This document shows positions 28,061 through 37,240 of a stretch of 64,000 nt of DNA, in pieces. The position numbers and the translations under genes are program-made. The stretch is from Blastocatellia bacterium UBA7656 (GTDB lineage Bacteria; Acidobacteriota; Blastocatellia; UBA7656), in the NCBI GenBank assembly GCA_002483445.1, contig DLHY01000065.1, positions 27,532-91,531 of the forward strand, given 5' to 3'. The notes under the pieces were generated by a model. The model was given only the letters and a program-made list of their open reading frames with translations, was not told the origin of the DNA and searched no databases. Positions within the stretch are counted from its first letter, which is position 1. Every line of letters starts with the position of its first letter.

Positions 28061-28092
28061 CACTCATCACTCATCACTCATCACTCATCACT
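28061..28092 (+). repeat. Heptamer array, downstream arm of four-helix-bundle cassette 1
   Basis: Four exact copies of cactcat plus four bases, the reverse complement of the 27634-27661 array. A diverged same-strand array (gatgaat, gatgaac, ggtgagg) just before it, at about 28034-28054, extends the structure. Confidence 0.9.
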
Positions 28093-28098
28093 TAAAAA

Positions 28099-29037
28099 AT
28101 GTCAGTTCTTCAGAAATACCTTTTCACTCCACATGCGCCGAACACGGCGGCAGGTTTCACGGACGACAGTTTTTCGGTAGTCGATCTCGGTCGGGGTCGC
28201 GGCGCATTCTCACTGGCGTCGAGCGCAGTGACCGAATTGCCTCGCGGAGTCCTGAGCGCGTCTTTCGATGAGCCGAATATTCAAAACCGGGATGAACTGA
28301 TAGATATCATGCTCGGCACGGTGGAGGCCGCCGGACTTCGCAATAAAAAGCGATGGTCGGTCGCCCTGCCCGAAGGCGCGGCGCGAACCCTAATCGTCGC
28401 GCTTGAGAGCAAACCTTCAAGCCGGAAGGAACTTTCCGAAGTGCTTTCGTGGAAAATAGAGCGCGTGATAGCCGCTCCCGCTTCCCAGTTGCGAGTGAGC
28501 CGACAGCGGCTTTCGCGCGAAGCGGGACAGGAACGTTATCTCGTCACGGTAGCGCACGAAGAAGTCATCGCCGAATATGAAGATATATTCGAGGCCATAG
28601 GCTGGCAGGCAGGACTGATCGCGCCGCGACATCTGGGCGAGGCGCAATGGCTTGCATGGGCCGATTCCGCAGGCGAAGGCATGATGATATCGGCCAACCG
28701 TCTGGGGTTCAGCGGAGTGATAGTCAAAGGCGGCGAGCCTGTGATGGTGCGAGTCTCGACATGCGAGCCTGAAGCGAGGATAGATGAACTGCACCGATTC
28801 GCGCTCTATTATCGCGACCGCGTTGAAGAATCGAGCAAAGCAGCGGTAGAGATGAACTGCCTGCTGGTGCTGGGCGACATTGACGAAAATGAAGCGCAAA
28901 GCGCAGTCGCAGACGCGCTCGGCAATCGCCCGCGGCTGATCTCGGCAGCCGGGTTCGGATTCGATCTCGCGGGCCAGCCTATAAAATTCGAGCAACTGGC
29001 CGCAGCCGCAGGACTAGCGACGATGGCATGGCAATGA
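28099..29037 (+). CDS. PilM-like pilus assembly protein
   Basis: A 312-residue actin-fold-like protein. The N-terminal VVDLGRGRGAFSL and central MMISANRLGFSGVIVKGG resemble PilM, the cytoplasmic ATP-binding partner of PilN. The conserved ELSEVLSWKIER segment (the family's interdomain helix) supports this. No ribosome-binding site is visible in the seven bases between the heptamer array and the ATG. In other genomes pilN and pilO follow; here an IS remnant and a reverse-strand helicase follow instead. Confidence 0.75.
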   Translation: MSVLQKYLFTPHAPNTAAGFTDDSFSVVDLGRGRGAFSLASSAVTELPRGVLSASFDEPNIQNRDELIDIMLGTVEAAGLRNKKRWSVALPEGAARTLIVALESKPSSRKELSEVLSWKIERVIAAPASQLRVSRQRLSREAGQERYLVTVAHEEVIAEYEDIFEAIGWQAGLIAPRHLGEAQWLAWADSAGEGMMISANRLGFSGVIVKGGEPVMVRVSTCEPEARIDELHRFALYYRDRVEESSKAAVEMNCLLVLGDIDENEAQSAVADALGNRPRLISAAGFGFDLAGQPIKFEQLAAAAGLATMAWQ

Positions 29038-29040
29038 TTC

Positions 29041-29257
29041 ATGGAAGAACCTAAACCTCTTACCCGGCAGTGTCCTCACTGTGCGGCAGACGCTCGATAT
29101 GCATGTGCAGTTGTTCAAAAGTTACTATAACCTCTGCCTTGCACATCCGAGCCTGAAAGGTCAGACGCCAGCACAAGGAGCCTGCCTGACCTCTCATCAA
29201 TGGAGTGTGCGAGAGTTGTTAACTTTCGGCGCTTCCAATATTTCAAAGATCACGTAG
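29041..29257 (+). pseudogene. Transposase remnant (internally deleted)
   Basis: Two pieces seem to come from one transposase. At 29041 a short frame has a zinc-ribbon start (RQCPHCAADARY). At 29123-29257 another frame reads YYNLCLAHPSLKGQTPAQGA then HQWSVRELLTF, which strongly resembles the C-terminal end of DDE transposases (the Y-N-x-x-R-x-H-x-S-L-x-G-x-T-P-A pattern). The DDE core is missing. The element scar starts right after pilM. Confidence 0.6.
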
Positions 29258-29272
29258 GGAGTACCTGCGCTT

Positions 29273-32200
29273 TCACGACAGCAATAATTCCAAGTCTTCG
29301 CGGGCCAGAGTGCGTAGGAGTGAGTTGTCCGCGTTGATGATCGCGTCGGCCAGGTCGCGCTTGGTCTTCTGAAGCTCAAGCACTTTTTCTTCAACCGTGT
29401 CGCGGGCGATCAAGCGATAAGCGAATACCTGCTCCCTCTGGCCTATGCGATGCGCGCGGTCTATGGCCTGCGCCTCGACAGCCGGATTCCACCACGGGTC
29501 GAGCAGAAAAACATACTCCGCCGCCGTGAGATTCAATCCCAAACCGCCCGCCTTGAGGCTTATCAGAAACAAGCGACAGTCCGGGTCGTTTTGAAACCGA
29601 TTCACTTTCGATTGTCGGTCGCGCGTCTTCCCGTCGAGATATTCGTAAACGATCTGCTCTTCATCGAGGCGGCTGCGAAGTATCGAGAGAAAACTCGTGA
29701 ACTGAGAGAAGACCAGCGCCTTGTGGCCCTCGTCTATGACCTCCGAAATCTGCGGCACCAGGACATCGAGCTTCGCGCTGGGCTGGGCGAATTTCATTTT
29801 ATCGATCAGTCCCGGATGACAGGCGGCCTGTCGCAATCGGAGCAGTGCTTCGAGTATTTGAATCTTCGCTCTCCCCATCCCGCTCTTTTCTACGAGGCCC
29901 AGAAGCGAACTGCGATAATGATCGCGAAGCTCGTCGTAAAGTTTTCGCTGCGTCTCTTCCATATCGCAGTAAATAGTCTGCTCGATCTTCGCGGGCAGTT
30001 CTTTGGCCACCTGTTCTTTCGTTCGGCGAAGTATGAACGGGCGCAATCCTTTGGCGAGCAGTTGGCGGGTGTCCTCATCGGGATTGCGCGAGTTGCCGAG
30101 TTGAAAAACCGAAGCCGCGCCCAGGAGTCCCGGATTGAGGAATTCGAACAGGCTCCACAATTCGCCCAGATGGTTTTCTATCGGCGTGCCGCTCAAGGCG
30201 AGCTTGTAATTTCCGCGAAGCAGGCGCGCGGCTTTCGCCGATTCCGAAGAAGCGTTTTTGATCGCCTGCGCTTCGTCGAGTATGACGTAATCGAAATGGA
30301 AATCCTTGAAGTCGAGCGCGTCTCGTCGAAGAGTGCCATAAGTGGTGATGACGAAATCGTAATCTTTGAAGTGGTCGCATCCTTTGACGCGCTTCATCCC
30401 CGTATGATCGAGCGCGCGCAGATGAGGAGTGAAGCGCGCGGCTTCCTCCATCCAGTTGAAGACGAGCGAGCGCGGGACGACGACCAGCGAAGGCGCTACA
30501 GGTGTTCCATTATTCTTTCGCTTCGATTTCTGTTTCGCTCTCATCTCCCTTCTCGCTTCAAGCAGCGCAAGCACCTGCACGGTTTTACCAAGTCCCATGT
30601 CATCTGCCAGACAGCCGCCAAAGCCGAATCGCTGAAGAAATGAGATCCAGCCGAGACCTTCCTTCTGATAGCTGCGCAACTCGCCCTCGAAGCCTTCGGT
30701 CGCTTCCTGAGCGCGGATGCCGTCGAAGGTCTGCAACTCGTGGCGGGCGCGGGCGAACGTCTCATCGAAACTCACACTCGGTTGCGAGGCGAGCAGCGCG
30801 TCGAGCAATCCCGTCTGGCTTCGTTTGAATCGGAGGCTTTCGCCTTCGACCTCTCCCAATCCGGCGAGCATACCGTATTTTTTCAGCCACTCTTCGGGCA
30901 ATAGTCCGAAAGTCCCGTCGTCGAGTTGAACGGTGTTTTCACCGCGACGAAGCGCGGCCAGAAGTGTGGGAAGGCTTGCGCTCACGCCTCCGAAATCGAC
31001 TACTCCGTTGAGATCGAACCAGTCGATGCCTGAAGTGACTTCCATTCGGAATTCGCCCGGCTGGCGATAGAGCTTGCCTTCGGCTTCGACCAGCCATCCT
31101 TCGGATACAAGCTCGCGCGCCGCTTTCGGCAACTTGCTCGGCGAAAGCTCAAGCACAGGGCCTACGGAGTAGTAACTGTTTTGCTTGAATCCGGCCCGCG
31201 ACAATCGATCCGCGAATCGCCTCTCGGCATCCTTGTCGCGAAGCATCAGTTGCCGCGTCTCGCGATTGAACAGGCCGTGACTGGCCTCGCTGCGCGAGAC
31301 TATCCTTCCGTCGTAATCGAAAGAAAGCTCGCCCCACAGAGTCTCATTCCCCCTGTAAGAAAATCGCGACTCTCCCTTTTTTACTTTCAGCCTCGGCTTG
31401 GGCGTCACCTGGATTTCTTCGAATTTCAACTCATCAGGCAAATCCATCGCGGGCAGGCGCGGCATCTGAAGCAGTTCTTCAAGAAGATCATCCGCATGAT
31501 TCATCGGCGCATAAAGCGCGCCCTGTTTTCGCAAATAGCCTATCCATGGGAATGCGCCGCCGTCATCGAGGCGGGCCACTCGGTCTTGAAAAAACACGAG
31601 TCCGCCCGTCACCATCAGCACGGGCGCGGACAACTCCACGCGCTCATCGCCTCGATGGAGCGAGCCGGTGATGACTAACTGGTTGCTGGCTTCGCCCATT
31701 CGCGCTGCCAGCCTGAACTCCCACCGAGGGCCATCGTCCCACTCTAAAACGGAAGGAGCAGGGTCGAATGAATCACGTCGCAGCCAGCAGCGACCGGTCG
31801 CGCACATCATCGGCACAAGGGTTTGTTCGAGCGGATGACGGAGCTTGTACCGCGAAGGAGTCCGTGAATAGTATGAAGAGTAGTAATAACCCGACGAGTA
31901 GGAGTCGGTATCCGCGCCTTTCATCAGAGAGAGAATCGAGAGGTCGGACGCAGGCAGATCAGTCGTTCGATCCAACTCGAATCCTCTCGCCTTCGGAATG
32001 CTCCACTCGCCGTTTTTCTTTCGCGAGCGCAAAGCAGTTTCGACCATGAGGCTCTGGCCCTTGAGCGTGAGATCGACATCGATCAGGTAAAGAATCTCTT
32101 TGTCAGTCGATTCTGCGGCGACCGAAGCGGGAGGAGATTCCCTCAATGCTTTGGATAACTGAGCGAGTTGTTGTTTCCATGCCTGTGGCTTCGGCGGTTT

Positions 32201-32593
32201 GTCAGCAGGTGATGTGGACGCGCTTGCGCGAAACCGCACGGGACGGCTTTCGTCATAGTCATCATCATAGTCATCGTCCTCATCATAAATGATGCGCGCG
32301 GGCGTTGAATCCGCGTCGGAGAGATAGCCGCCGCTTTCGGCTTTTAGCATCGTCGCCCAGATGTGTTTGCAGACCTCGACGTTGTCATCGAAGTAGGGAC
32401 AGTCGCAATCGACCACCAGCCCGTTATCGGCGATTTCGAGGTTCACCTCATAGTTGCTCGTGCCGCGAACTCTCGCTCTGACCGAATCATCGCGCCCTTT
32501 GGTTATCGATACTCTTCCCTGACGGAAATACTGTTCTCCGCGCCCTCTTATGACGCTATCGACGAGTCTGGAAAATTTCTTTGTAAGCCACAT
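29273..32593 (-). CDS. SWIM zinc-finger SNF2-family helicase
   Basis: A 1106-residue Swi2/Snf2 ATPase. An N-terminal SWIM zinc motif (Cys63, Cys65, Cys75, His77 in CDCPYFDDNVEVCKH) may bind nucleic acid or protein. A long middle region resembles the bacterial SNF2-associated domain. The helicase core has motif I DDMGLGKTVQ (about residue 668), motif II LDEAQAIKN (about 775), motif III LALSGTPIENHLGELWSLFEF, and C-terminal motifs VFSQFTSFL, LKAGGLGLNLT and AIDRAHRIGQ. It probably remodels DNA-protein complexes. The start has gaggtgatt upstream. It appears to be a single-gene unit. Confidence 0.93.
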   Translation of the reverse strand: MWLTKKFSRLVDSVIRGRGEQYFRQGRVSITKGRDDSVRARVRGTSNYEVNLEIADNGLVVDCDCPYFDDNVEVCKHIWATMLKAESGGYLSDADSTPARIIYDEDDDYDDDYDESRPVRFRASASTSPADKPPKPQAWKQQLAQLSKALRESPPASVAAESTDKEILYLIDVDLTLKGQSLMVETALRSRKKNGEWSIPKARGFELDRTTDLPASDLSILSLMKGADTDSYSSGYYYSSYYSRTPSRYKLRHPLEQTLVPMMCATGRCWLRRDSFDPAPSVLEWDDGPRWEFRLAARMGEASNQLVITGSLHRGDERVELSAPVLMVTGGLVFFQDRVARLDDGGAFPWIGYLRKQGALYAPMNHADDLLEELLQMPRLPAMDLPDELKFEEIQVTPKPRLKVKKGESRFSYRGNETLWGELSFDYDGRIVSRSEASHGLFNRETRQLMLRDKDAERRFADRLSRAGFKQNSYYSVGPVLELSPSKLPKAARELVSEGWLVEAEGKLYRQPGEFRMEVTSGIDWFDLNGVVDFGGVSASLPTLLAALRRGENTVQLDDGTFGLLPEEWLKKYGMLAGLGEVEGESLRFKRSQTGLLDALLASQPSVSFDETFARARHELQTFDGIRAQEATEGFEGELRSYQKEGLGWISFLQRFGFGGCLADDMGLGKTVQVLALLEARREMRAKQKSKRKNNGTPVAPSLVVVPRSLVFNWMEEAARFTPHLRALDHTGMKRVKGCDHFKDYDFVITTYGTLRRDALDFKDFHFDYVILDEAQAIKNASSESAKAARLLRGNYKLALSGTPIENHLGELWSLFEFLNPGLLGAASVFQLGNSRNPDEDTRQLLAKGLRPFILRRTKEQVAKELPAKIEQTIYCDMEETQRKLYDELRDHYRSSLLGLVEKSGMGRAKIQILEALLRLRQAACHPGLIDKMKFAQPSAKLDVLVPQISEVIDEGHKALVFSQFTSFLSILRSRLDEEQIVYEYLDGKTRDRQSKVNRFQNDPDCRLFLISLKAGGLGLNLTAAEYVFLLDPWWNPAVEAQAIDRAHRIGQREQVFAYRLIARDTVEEKVLELQKTKRDLADAIINADNSLLRTLAREDLELLLS

Positions 32594-32781
32594 GAATCAC
32601 CTCTGACGCAGGCCACAAACAGACATCAAACCAAATTCAGGTTGTAATTTCAAGCTGAGGAAAATTCGTCGCCTGCATTTACATTTTGCCCTCCTGATGG
32701 CTTATGCTATGGCTCTCGCTCAAGGCGACCGCAATCGCTCTGCGGTCGCTAACATCAACACTTCGCATGAAAGAGGTTTCT

Positions 32782-33369
32782 ATGAAACGAACACTTTTGG
32801 CCATCCTGCTCATCACGGTCACTGCTCTTGCCGCCGGACAGCGCCCGCACCTTGTCGATAAAGCCCATAGCCAGATCAACTTCGTCGCCGAGGCGAAATT
32901 CATTTCGGCCCACGGGTACTTCGACAAGTGGGAAGCTGAAGTTATGCTTGACCCTCAAAAGGTGGAAGACTCGACGCTCAAGATCACCATCGATGCCGCA
33001 AGCATAAATACACGGGTTCAGATGCGTGATAATCACCTCAGAAGCAGTGATTTCTTCTCGGTCGAGCAGTACCCGCAAGTCACCTTCGTGTCGAAAAAGA
33101 TTTCGAAAGTCGCCGACAGGAAATTCAAGGTGCTGGGCGATCTCACGCTTCGCGGCGTGACGAAAGAAATCGAGATTCCTGTCGATCAGGTCTTCTATGA
33201 AAACAATCGCGGTCGCTTCCGCAGCGAGTTTCAAATCAATCGCAGGGATTTCGGCATCACTTTCCAGTCCAACTTCAACCCCATCGAAGATATGGTCAAA
33301 GTGCAGTTCGACATAAACGTGCAGGACAAGGAAGCTGTCGAGAAATCCCAGAGGCCGAAATCAAACTGA
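32782..33369 (+). CDS. YceI family periplasmic protein
   Basis: A 195-residue lipocalin-like protein with signal peptide (LLAILLITVTALAAG) and typical YceI strands (AHSQINFVAEAKFI, VTFVSKKISKV, GDLTLRGVTKEIEIPV, FRSEFQINRRDFGI). Family members bind isoprenoid chains such as polyprenyl quinone precursors in the periplasm. The ATG after aaagaggt is chosen; longer starts add a non-conserved leader. It lies 17 bases upstream of a sugar-binding lipoprotein gene and may be co-transcribed by proximity. Confidence 0.9.
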   Translation: MKRTLLAILLITVTALAAGQRPHLVDKAHSQINFVAEAKFISAHGYFDKWEAEVMLDPQKVEDSTLKITIDAASINTRVQMRDNHLRSSDFFSVEQYPQVTFVSKKISKVADRKFKVLGDLTLRGVTKEIEIPVDQVFYENNRGRFRSEFQINRRDFGITFQSNFNPIEDMVKVQFDINVQDKEAVEKSQRPKSN

Positions 33370-33386
33370 CGGGAGAGATAAAACGA

Positions 33387-34412
33387 ATGAAATATATCAG
33401 CACGCTCCCTGTCATCGCGTTTGCCGCGATGCTCGCTGCCTGTGTGAGCGCGCCGACTGATCAGTCGAAAAAAACCGACGCTGTTCGCATAGGATTTTCC
33501 ATGGACACGCTCAAGGAAGAACGATGGCAGCGCGACCGCGATCTTTTCGTCAGTCGTGCGAAGGAACTCGGCGCGGAAGTTCTCGTTCAATCCGCTAACG
33601 GCGACGACGCGGTTCAGTTGCAGCAGGCTGAAAATCTGCTCTCGCAAGGCGTGGATGTTCTGGTAGTCGTGCCGCACAATGCCGAAGTCGCCGCTTCGAT
33701 AGTCGAAGCGGCTCGTCGCCAGCGTGTGCCTGTCCTCAGCTATGATCGCTTGATCCGCAACAGCGATGTCGATCTTTACATCTCGTTTGATAACATCAAG
33801 GTCGGAGAGCTTCAGGCGCGCTATCTTTTCGAGCGCGCTCCGCGCGGCAACTACGTGCTGATTGGCGGCGCTCCGACCGACAACAACGCGCAGATGTTGC
33901 GCGAAGGTCAGTTGAAAATACTTCAGCCCGCTGTTGATCGAGGCGATATAAAAATCGTCGCTAACCAGTGGGCCAAAGACTGGCAGGCGAGCGAGGCATT
34001 GAAGATAGCTGAGAACGCGCTCACGCAGGCGCGAAACGATGTCGTGGCGATGGTCGTTTCGAACGACGGCACGGCGGGCGGAGCGATTCAGGCTCTCGAA
34101 GAACAGAAGCTTGCCGGGAGTGTGCTGGTCTCAGGACAGGACGCTGATCTCGCCGCGCTGCAACGCATCGTCGAGAACAAACAATCGATGACCGTTTATA
34201 AACCCATTGACAAACTCGCGCGCCGCGCCGCCGAAGCCGCAGTCTCGCTCGCTCGGCGAGAACCCCCCGGCGCAACCTCGACGGTCGCCAATGGTCGAAA
34301 GGATGTGCCATCGATACTGCTCGAACCCATTGCGGTCGATAAGAACAACATCGCCGAGACGATAATCAAAGACGGATTTCACAAACGAGAAGACATTTAC
34401 CGGCAGCGGTAG
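33387..34412 (+). CDS. Sugar ABC transporter substrate-binding lipoprotein (XylF-like)
   Basis: A 341-residue periplasmic binding protein of the ribose/xylose class. It has a lipobox ending at Cys19 (AMLAAC), then the two-lobe fold with RIGFSMDTLKEERWQRDRD, ANGDDAVQLQQAENLLSQGV, VPVLSYDRLI and VSNDGTAGGAIQAL. These match D-xylose-binding XylF most closely, though another pentose cannot be excluded. It is first of three importer genes with the ATPase and permease downstream. Confidence 0.88.
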   Translation: MKYISTLPVIAFAAMLAACVSAPTDQSKKTDAVRIGFSMDTLKEERWQRDRDLFVSRAKELGAEVLVQSANGDDAVQLQQAENLLSQGVDVLVVVPHNAEVAASIVEAARRQRVPVLSYDRLIRNSDVDLYISFDNIKVGELQARYLFERAPRGNYVLIGGAPTDNNAQMLREGQLKILQPAVDRGDIKIVANQWAKDWQASEALKIAENALTQARNDVVAMVVSNDGTAGGAIQALEEQKLAGSVLVSGQDADLAALQRIVENKQSMTVYKPIDKLARRAAEAAVSLARREPPGATSTVANGRKDVPSILLEPIAVDKNNIAETIIKDGFHKREDIYRQR

Positions 34413-34414
34413 AA

Positions 34415-34461
34415 GTCAGGGGTCAGGGGTCAGGGGTCAGGGGTCAGGGGTCAGGGGTCAG
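34415..34461 (+). repeat. Heptamer array, single arm
   Basis: Six exact tandem copies of gtcaggg plus a partial copy, between the binding-protein and ATPase genes. It starts two bases after the stop codon of the former. Confidence 0.9.
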
Positions 34462-34493
34462 AAGATACGGGGCTTGCGTTGCGATTCGTTTTT

Positions 34494-36014
34494 ATGTCCG
34501 ACAGAAACGATTCTTTCATCCTTGAGATGCGGGGCATCTCGAAAAGCTTTCCGGGCGTGCGCGCGCTCGACCGGGTTTCATTCGATCTTCGCGCGGGAGA
34601 GATTCACGCTTTGGTCGGCGAAAACGGCGCGGGCAAAACGACGCTGATGAAAATCCTCGGCGGAGTCTACCCGCAGTACGAAGGCGAAATTTATCTCGAC
34701 GGACAGAGTGAACGATTCAAAAACGTGCGCGACTCCGCCCGATCAGGCATCGCCATCATCTATCAGGAGCTTTCGCTCGTTTTGGACATGAGCGTGGCCG
34801 AAAATATCTTTCTTGGCCGTCTGCCTCATCGCTCAGGTTTCGTTCGATGGAACAAACTATACAAGGATACAGACGAATTGCTCGCGAGACTGAATCTGCG
34901 CCTCGACCCGCGCACCGTCGTGCGCAATCTAGGAATCGGCCAGCAGCAGATGATCGAAATAGCAAAGGCGCTGTCCCAGCGATCTGGAATACTTGTGCTG
35001 GACGAACCGACAGCCGCGCTCACAGACTCGGAGACGGAAACGCTCTTCGCCATTCTCAACAAACTGAGAGATGAGGGCGTCGCGATGATTTACATCTCGC
35101 ACAAGCTCAAAGAAGTTTTTCGTATCAGCGACCGCATCACCACTCTTCGCGACGGGCGAGTGGTCGAGGCATGTGACACAACAGACACGAGTGAATCGCG
35201 AGTGATAGCAGGGATGGTCGGGCGAGAGGTCAGCCGTGTTTTTCCTGAGCGCGCAAGCGCGCCGGGTGAAGTGATTTTCGAAGCGCGCGACATAACAGTT
35301 CGCGACCGGGTTCTTTCTGACAGAGTGCTGGTCGAGCGCGTAAGCCTCTCGGTGAGGCGCGGCGAGGCGCTTGGAATCGCGGGGCTGATGGGCGCGGGCC
35401 GTAGTGATTTACTGATGGCTCTCTTCGGCGCGCACGCGGGTCGGGTTACGGGAGAAATTTTCATCGAAGGTCGGAGGGCGCGCATAGCGTCTCCCGCCGA
35501 TGCGATCAGACATGGGATAGGATTCGTCACCGAAGACAGGAAACGATACGGGCTTGTGATGGATCAGACGATTCTCAAAAACATAACACTTGCCGCGCTG
35601 AGGCGGCTTTCGGGCCGGTTCATAACTCGCCGGGAGCGCGAGGCCGCGGCGGGCAATCAGGTTATTAGCGATCTCAGGATCAAAACGCCTTCGCTTCAAT
35701 CAATCGCCGGGAGTCTTTCGGGAGGCAATCAACAGAAAACCGTGCTTGCGAAATGGCTGCTGACTGCGCCGCGCGTGCTGCTGCTCGACGAGCCGACGCG
35801 AGGAATAGATGTCGGCGCGAAGCAGGAAATCTACGCGCTGATAAATCGATTGGCCGCAGAAGGGCTGGCCATCATTCTGGTTTCGTCGGAGTTGCCCGAA
35901 GTCGTGGGACTTTGCGACCGCGTGATTGTATTGCGCGAGGGCCGCATCGCGGGCGAATTTGCGCGCCTTGAGGCCACGTCTGAAAAAGTAATGCAATGCG
36001 CGATGGGAGGGTGA
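34494..36014 (+). CDS. Sugar ABC transporter ATP-binding protein (XylG-like)
   Basis: A 506-residue double ATPase of the CUT2 family. The N-terminal cassette has Walker A GENGAGKTT, signature-like NLGIGQQQMIEIAKAL and Walker B GILVLDEPTAAL. The C-terminal cassette has the degenerate Walker A GLMGAGRSDL usual in this family, signature SLSGGNQQKT and VLLLDEPTRGID. The start at MSDRND is preferred; no good ribosome-binding site is seen between it and the heptamer array. The stop codon overlaps the next array. Confidence 0.92.
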   Translation: MSDRNDSFILEMRGISKSFPGVRALDRVSFDLRAGEIHALVGENGAGKTTLMKILGGVYPQYEGEIYLDGQSERFKNVRDSARSGIAIIYQELSLVLDMSVAENIFLGRLPHRSGFVRWNKLYKDTDELLARLNLRLDPRTVVRNLGIGQQQMIEIAKALSQRSGILVLDEPTAALTDSETETLFAILNKLRDEGVAMIYISHKLKEVFRISDRITTLRDGRVVEACDTTDTSESRVIAGMVGREVSRVFPERASAPGEVIFEARDITVRDRVLSDRVLVERVSLSVRRGEALGIAGLMGAGRSDLLMALFGAHAGRVTGEIFIEGRRARIASPADAIRHGIGFVTEDRKRYGLVMDQTILKNITLAALRRLSGRFITRREREAAAGNQVISDLRIKTPSLQSIAGSLSGGNQQKTVLAKWLLTAPRVLLLDEPTRGIDVGAKQEIYALINRLAAEGLAIILVSSELPEVVGLCDRVIVLREGRIAGEFARLEATSEKVMQCAMGG

Positions 36015-36055
36015 TGGGTGTTAGGGGATGGGTGTTAGGGGATGGGTGATGGGTC
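36011..36055 (+). repeat. Heptamer array, single arm
   Basis: Six to seven units with seven-base period (gtgatgg, gtgttag, gggatgg, gtgttag, gggatgg, gtgatgg). It overlaps the stop codon of the ATPase gene and contains the start codon of the permease gene. Confidence 0.85.
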
Positions 36056-37209
36056 AGGATTTGACTGAAACGAAAAAGCGATCAGGTGAATTCAATTCTG
36101 CGCTTAGGACTTACTCGATGGTGATCGCGCTCGTCATTGTGTGGGCGATATTCGCTTACACGACTGACGGCGTATTTCTTGAAGCGAGAAATTTTTCAAA
36201 CCTGATGCGGCAATCGACCATCACCGCCATTCTTTCGGTCGGCATGTTGATGGTGATCGTGACAGGCCACATCGATCTTTCGGTCGGCTCGCTGGTGGGG
36301 ATTGCGGGAGGAGTGGCCGCAGTCGCGCAGGCGTGGTTAGGCTGGGGGCTTGAATTGTCCATACTCGCATCGCTGGCGACTGCGCTTCTCATCGGCGCGC
36401 TTCAGGGCTTTCTCGTTGCTTATCTCAACATCCCGGCATTCATAGTCACGCTCGGCGGGTTGCTCGCCTGGCGCGGAGCGATCAAAGGCATCTCTCAAGG
36501 CAACACGATTCCCGTTCAGATACCGGCTTTCAAATCAATCGGGCAGGGTTACATCGCGGCTGCTGTGGGCATAGCTCTGGCAATCGCGGCAGTAATCGCA
36601 ATCGTCGGCGTCGCGCTCTGGCGCGAGCGTTCGCGCCGCCGACACGGATTCGGCTCCGGGAGCCAGTTTCGGCTTGCCGCTCGGATTCTCATTCCTTCGA
36701 TTCTCGTCGTCGCTTTGGTTTGGGCATTCAATCGTTATGCAGGGGTTCCGGTTCCTGTATTGATTCTGGTCGTGGTCGCTCTCGCGGGCGCGATGCTCGT
36801 CGAGGGGACTACCTTCGGTCGATATCTTTATGCGATAGGCGGCAACACAGATGCGGCGCGGCTTTCCGGGGTCAACGTCCGCCGCCATACGCTTGCGGCC
36901 TTCTCGATCATGGGCGCGCTGGCAGGGCTTGCCAGCATCATCTACACGGCTCGTGTTGGGAGCGCCGCGCCTGACGCAGGGCGGTTGCTTGAACTTGACG
37001 CTATAGCTGCGTGCGTAATCGGGGGGACGAGTCTGATGGGCGGGCGGGGATCGGTTCAGGGCGCGTGTCTCGGCGCGTTGTTTATGGCCAGCCTCGATAA
37101 CGGGATGTCACTGGAAAATTATCAGGACTTCGCTCAGGACATTGTGAAAGGAATTATTCTCGTGGCCGCCGTCGGGATTGATATGATTGGCAGACGCAAA
37201 AATGGGTGA
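36049..37209 (+). CDS. Sugar ABC transporter permease (XylH-like)
   Basis: A 386-residue inner-membrane permease of the BPD_transp_2 family with about ten membrane helices. It includes SVGMLMVIVTGHIDLSVGSL, IPAFIVTLGGLLAWRGAIKG, YAIGGNTDAARLSGVNV and AIAACVIGGTSLMGGRGSV, all typical of XylH/RbsC. The ATG at 36049 lies inside a heptamer array and its stop TGA lies in the next array. It completes the importer with the two upstream genes. Confidence 0.92.
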   Translation: MGQDLTETKKRSGEFNSALRTYSMVIALVIVWAIFAYTTDGVFLEARNFSNLMRQSTITAILSVGMLMVIVTGHIDLSVGSLVGIAGGVAAVAQAWLGWGLELSILASLATALLIGALQGFLVAYLNIPAFIVTLGGLLAWRGAIKGISQGNTIPVQIPAFKSIGQGYIAAAVGIALAIAAVIAIVGVALWRERSRRRHGFGSGSQFRLAARILIPSILVVALVWAFNRYAGVPVPVLILVVVALAGAMLVEGTTFGRYLYAIGGNTDAARLSGVNVRRHTLAAFSIMGALAGLASIIYTARVGSAAPDAGRLLELDAIAACVIGGTSLMGGRGSVQGACLGALFMASLDNGMSLENYQDFAQDIVKGIILVAAVGIDMIGRRKNG

Positions 37210-37237
37210 TGGGTGATGGGTGATGGGTGATGGGTGT
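37203..37237 (+). repeat. Heptamer array, downstream arm of four-helix-bundle cassette 2
   Basis: Four exact copies of tgggtga and one variant. It supplies the TGA stop of the permease gene. It is inverted relative to the array at 37619-37646 and lies at the 3' end of the reverse-strand four-helix-bundle gene. Confidence 0.9.
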
Positions 37238-37240
37238 CAG

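Noticed and set aside
27634..28092. Heptamer arrays considered as a CRISPR-like array
   Set aside because: Units are directly abutting seven-mers without spacers and there are no cas genes in the window.
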